64,000 nucleotides of DNA, taken from NCBI RefSeq assembly GCF_004114425.1, contig NZ_RDQF01000023.1:35028-99027 (forward strand), written 5' to 3'. A program made the translations under genes and the position numbers. Shown here piece after piece: positions 62,932-64,000 of this stretch. The stretch comes from Bradyrhizobium vignae. GTDB lineage: Bacteria; Pseudomonadota; Alphaproteobacteria; Rhizobiales; Xanthobacteraceae. The notes beneath the pieces are model-generated. The model ran no database searches, had not been told where the DNA came from, and saw only the letters and a list, made by a program, of their open reading frames with translations. Within the stretch, counting starts at the first letter, position 1. Each line of letters begins with the position of its first letter.

Positions 62932-63546
62932 ATGGACGCCGTCGGTGCGAGTCAATTCACGACGACGCAAATGGGCTTTCTGATGCATTCAAAGCTCGAT
63001 CCCAGCATATCTGATCACAATTTGGACCAATGGCTCGCCTTCGCGCGCGAGTTCTTGCGGGCCCTGGCAGTTCGCAAGAGGAAGCAGTTCGATCGGAGGG
63101 TGTCGATCGGAGACCTTCTCACCGAGCGCGACGATAACGCGGCAGCATATGGCTTTGGAGAGGGCACCACGATGTACGACAACGTGCTCGTTCTCGGGCG
63201 TGTCAAGGTCGGACGAAATACCTGGATTGGACCGGGATGTATTCTGGATGGTTCAGGTGGAGATTTGCAGATCGGGGATTGGTGCTCCATCTCTGCTGGC
63301 GTTCAGATCTACACGCATCACACTGTAAACCGCTCAATTTCGCTCGGCCGAGATCCCATCGATTACGCGCCCACCTGGATCGGCAATGGAGTCTATATTG
63401 GCCCGAATTCGGTGATTCAGATGGGTACAACCGTCGGCGACCGCGCCATTATAGGCGCGAACTCGTTCGTCAATAGGGATATTCCCGCGGGTGCCAAGGC
63501 GTTTGGCTGTCCAGCGCGAGTTCAGCTTGCGTCTAAAGCCACATAA
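62932..63546 (+). CDS. Hexapeptide-repeat acyltransferase
   Basis: 204 residues from ATG 62932; a start at 62971 or 62983 is possible. Left-handed beta-helix repeats are seen: VLGRVKVGRNTWIGPGCILD, LQIGDWCSISAGVQIYTHH and WIGNGVYIGPNSVIQMGTTV with VGDRAIIGANSFVNRDIPAG. It is similar to NodL/WbbJ-type O-acetyltransferases acting on sugars or polysaccharide. It sits in the accessory region. The substrate is unknown. Confidence 0.9.
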   Translation: MDAVGASQFTTTQMGFLMHSKLDPSISDHNLDQWLAFAREFLRALAVRKRKQFDRRVSIGDLLTERDDNAAAYGFGEGTTMYDNVLVLGRVKVGRNTWIGPGCILDGSGGDLQIGDWCSISAGVQIYTHHTVNRSISLGRDPIDYAPTWIGNGVYIGPNSVIQMGTTVGDRAIIGANSFVNRDIPAGAKAFGCPARVQLASKAT

Positions 63547-64000
63547 TGCAAGCCGCATCAGGTATGCTCTAGCGGTCGAACTCGAAGGTGCCGCCGTAGG
63601 CCTCAGGCAAGATCTCATTAGAGATCACAGTGATCATACAAGACTTCGCCGGAAAACCGAAGAAACGAGAGACTTTCCGCATTTCGGCATAGAAGCCCGT
63701 TAGCCCGAATAACGGCACAGTCGAGCGTGCTACGGTTTTGGCCAACCGCGGCCAGAACAACGCAATGCTCGCCCGGGTGCTTTCGCACCCTCATGCGTTG
63801 CGCTAATTTCCGAAGAACGCTCGGGGCCAAATGTGCAGGTGTTCGAATCCCATGTCGCGCACCAGGTTTTTGCTGTCCGGCCCGGAGACATGGGTAACGA
63901 AACGTACCTAAGAGATGGGTGACAACCTCGTGCCGATCGGGTTGTCGCGGGGTTTCAAAGTCATCTGCTCCAAGTTCGCTTAGTTGAGGCCGATGGCCTG
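63547..64000. other. Terminal stretch with tRNA-3'-end-like sequence and possible IS left end
   Basis: GCAGGTGTTCGAATCCCATG and GTCGCGCACCA at about 63834-63868 look like a degenerate T-arm and acceptor end of a tRNA, without the rest of the gene. From about 63880, GAGACATGGGTAAC and GAGATGGGTGAC recur, a pattern I associate with IS481-type ends. No gene is supported in the last 454 bp. Confidence 0.4.

Noticed and set aside
63834..63868. A complete tRNA gene
   Set aside because: Only a T-arm-like and acceptor-like end is seen; no matching 5' acceptor strand or anticodon arm upstream, and the T stem does not pair well.

Overview
This is a GC-rich alphaproteobacterial chromosome segment, most likely Bradyrhizobium or a close relative. 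The reasons are the gene families (XoxF with a GSH-linked formaldehyde branch, a BJP-1-like B3 beta-lactamase, a HutF-type histidine pathway, H-NS-like and RR-signal small proteins), the high-GC codon use and the Bradyrhizobium-style intergenic inverted repeats. The taxonomic call rests on recognition, not on a search. No rRNA, complete tRNA or CRISPR array was seen.

Region 1 (1-17.4 kb) is a lanthanide/PQQ alcohol-oxidation island. It starts with the 3' part of a heavy-metal RND pump. An orphan 26-residue pqqA and a lanmodulin homologue follow, both on the minus strand. Next is a PQQ alcohol dehydrogenase / cytochrome c / XoxJ-like binding protein operon, then a membrane protein and an AraC regulator. 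XoxF, a XoxG cytochrome, GSH-dependent formaldehyde dehydrogenase and Gfa come next. Last are a two-subunit 2Fe-2S/molybdenum aldehyde dehydrogenase with a Tat signal and a small secreted protein. Together they could oxidise methanol and other alcohols in the periplasm and pass formaldehyde to the glutathione pathway.

Region 2 (17.4-25 kb) holds a third PQQ dehydrogenase with a Tat-type Rieske protein, a group III truncated haemoglobin and a 3-hydroxyacyl-CoA dehydrogenase, all on the minus strand. A tungstate-type ABC permease and binding protein converge and overlap, with no ATPase nearby. An Ala/Glu-rich protein of unknown function follows.

Region 3 (25-29.7 kb) shows gene decay: a TonB-receptor fragment, an intact B3 metallo-beta-lactamase, and a c-di-GMP signalling gene reduced to its membrane part and C-terminal EAL half around a frameshifted IS110-family transposase.

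Region 4 (29.7-40.2 kb) is a histidine-utilisation cluster. hutI-hutH-hutU run leftward. hutF-hutC, an ABC importer and an M20 amidohydrolase run rightward from a perfect 20-bp palindrome that is the likely HutC operator. No hutG is present.

Region 5 (40.2-60.9 kb) contains an MFS transporter, two paralogous 947-residue winged-helix/P-loop regulators flanking MsrA, OsmC, a glyoxalase-like protein and a soluble histidine kinase, then a hypothetical protein, an AraC regulator, a BisC-like molybdoenzyme, an SDR, a Crp/Fnr protein and a LuxR-type response regulator.

Region 6 (about 59-64 kb) is AT-richer and looks accessory. It has two related small proteins with RR-type export signals, an H-NS-like protein, a hexapeptide acyltransferase, CAGGGAAWT repeats, a degenerate tRNA-3'-end-like sequence and what may be the left end of an insertion sequence.
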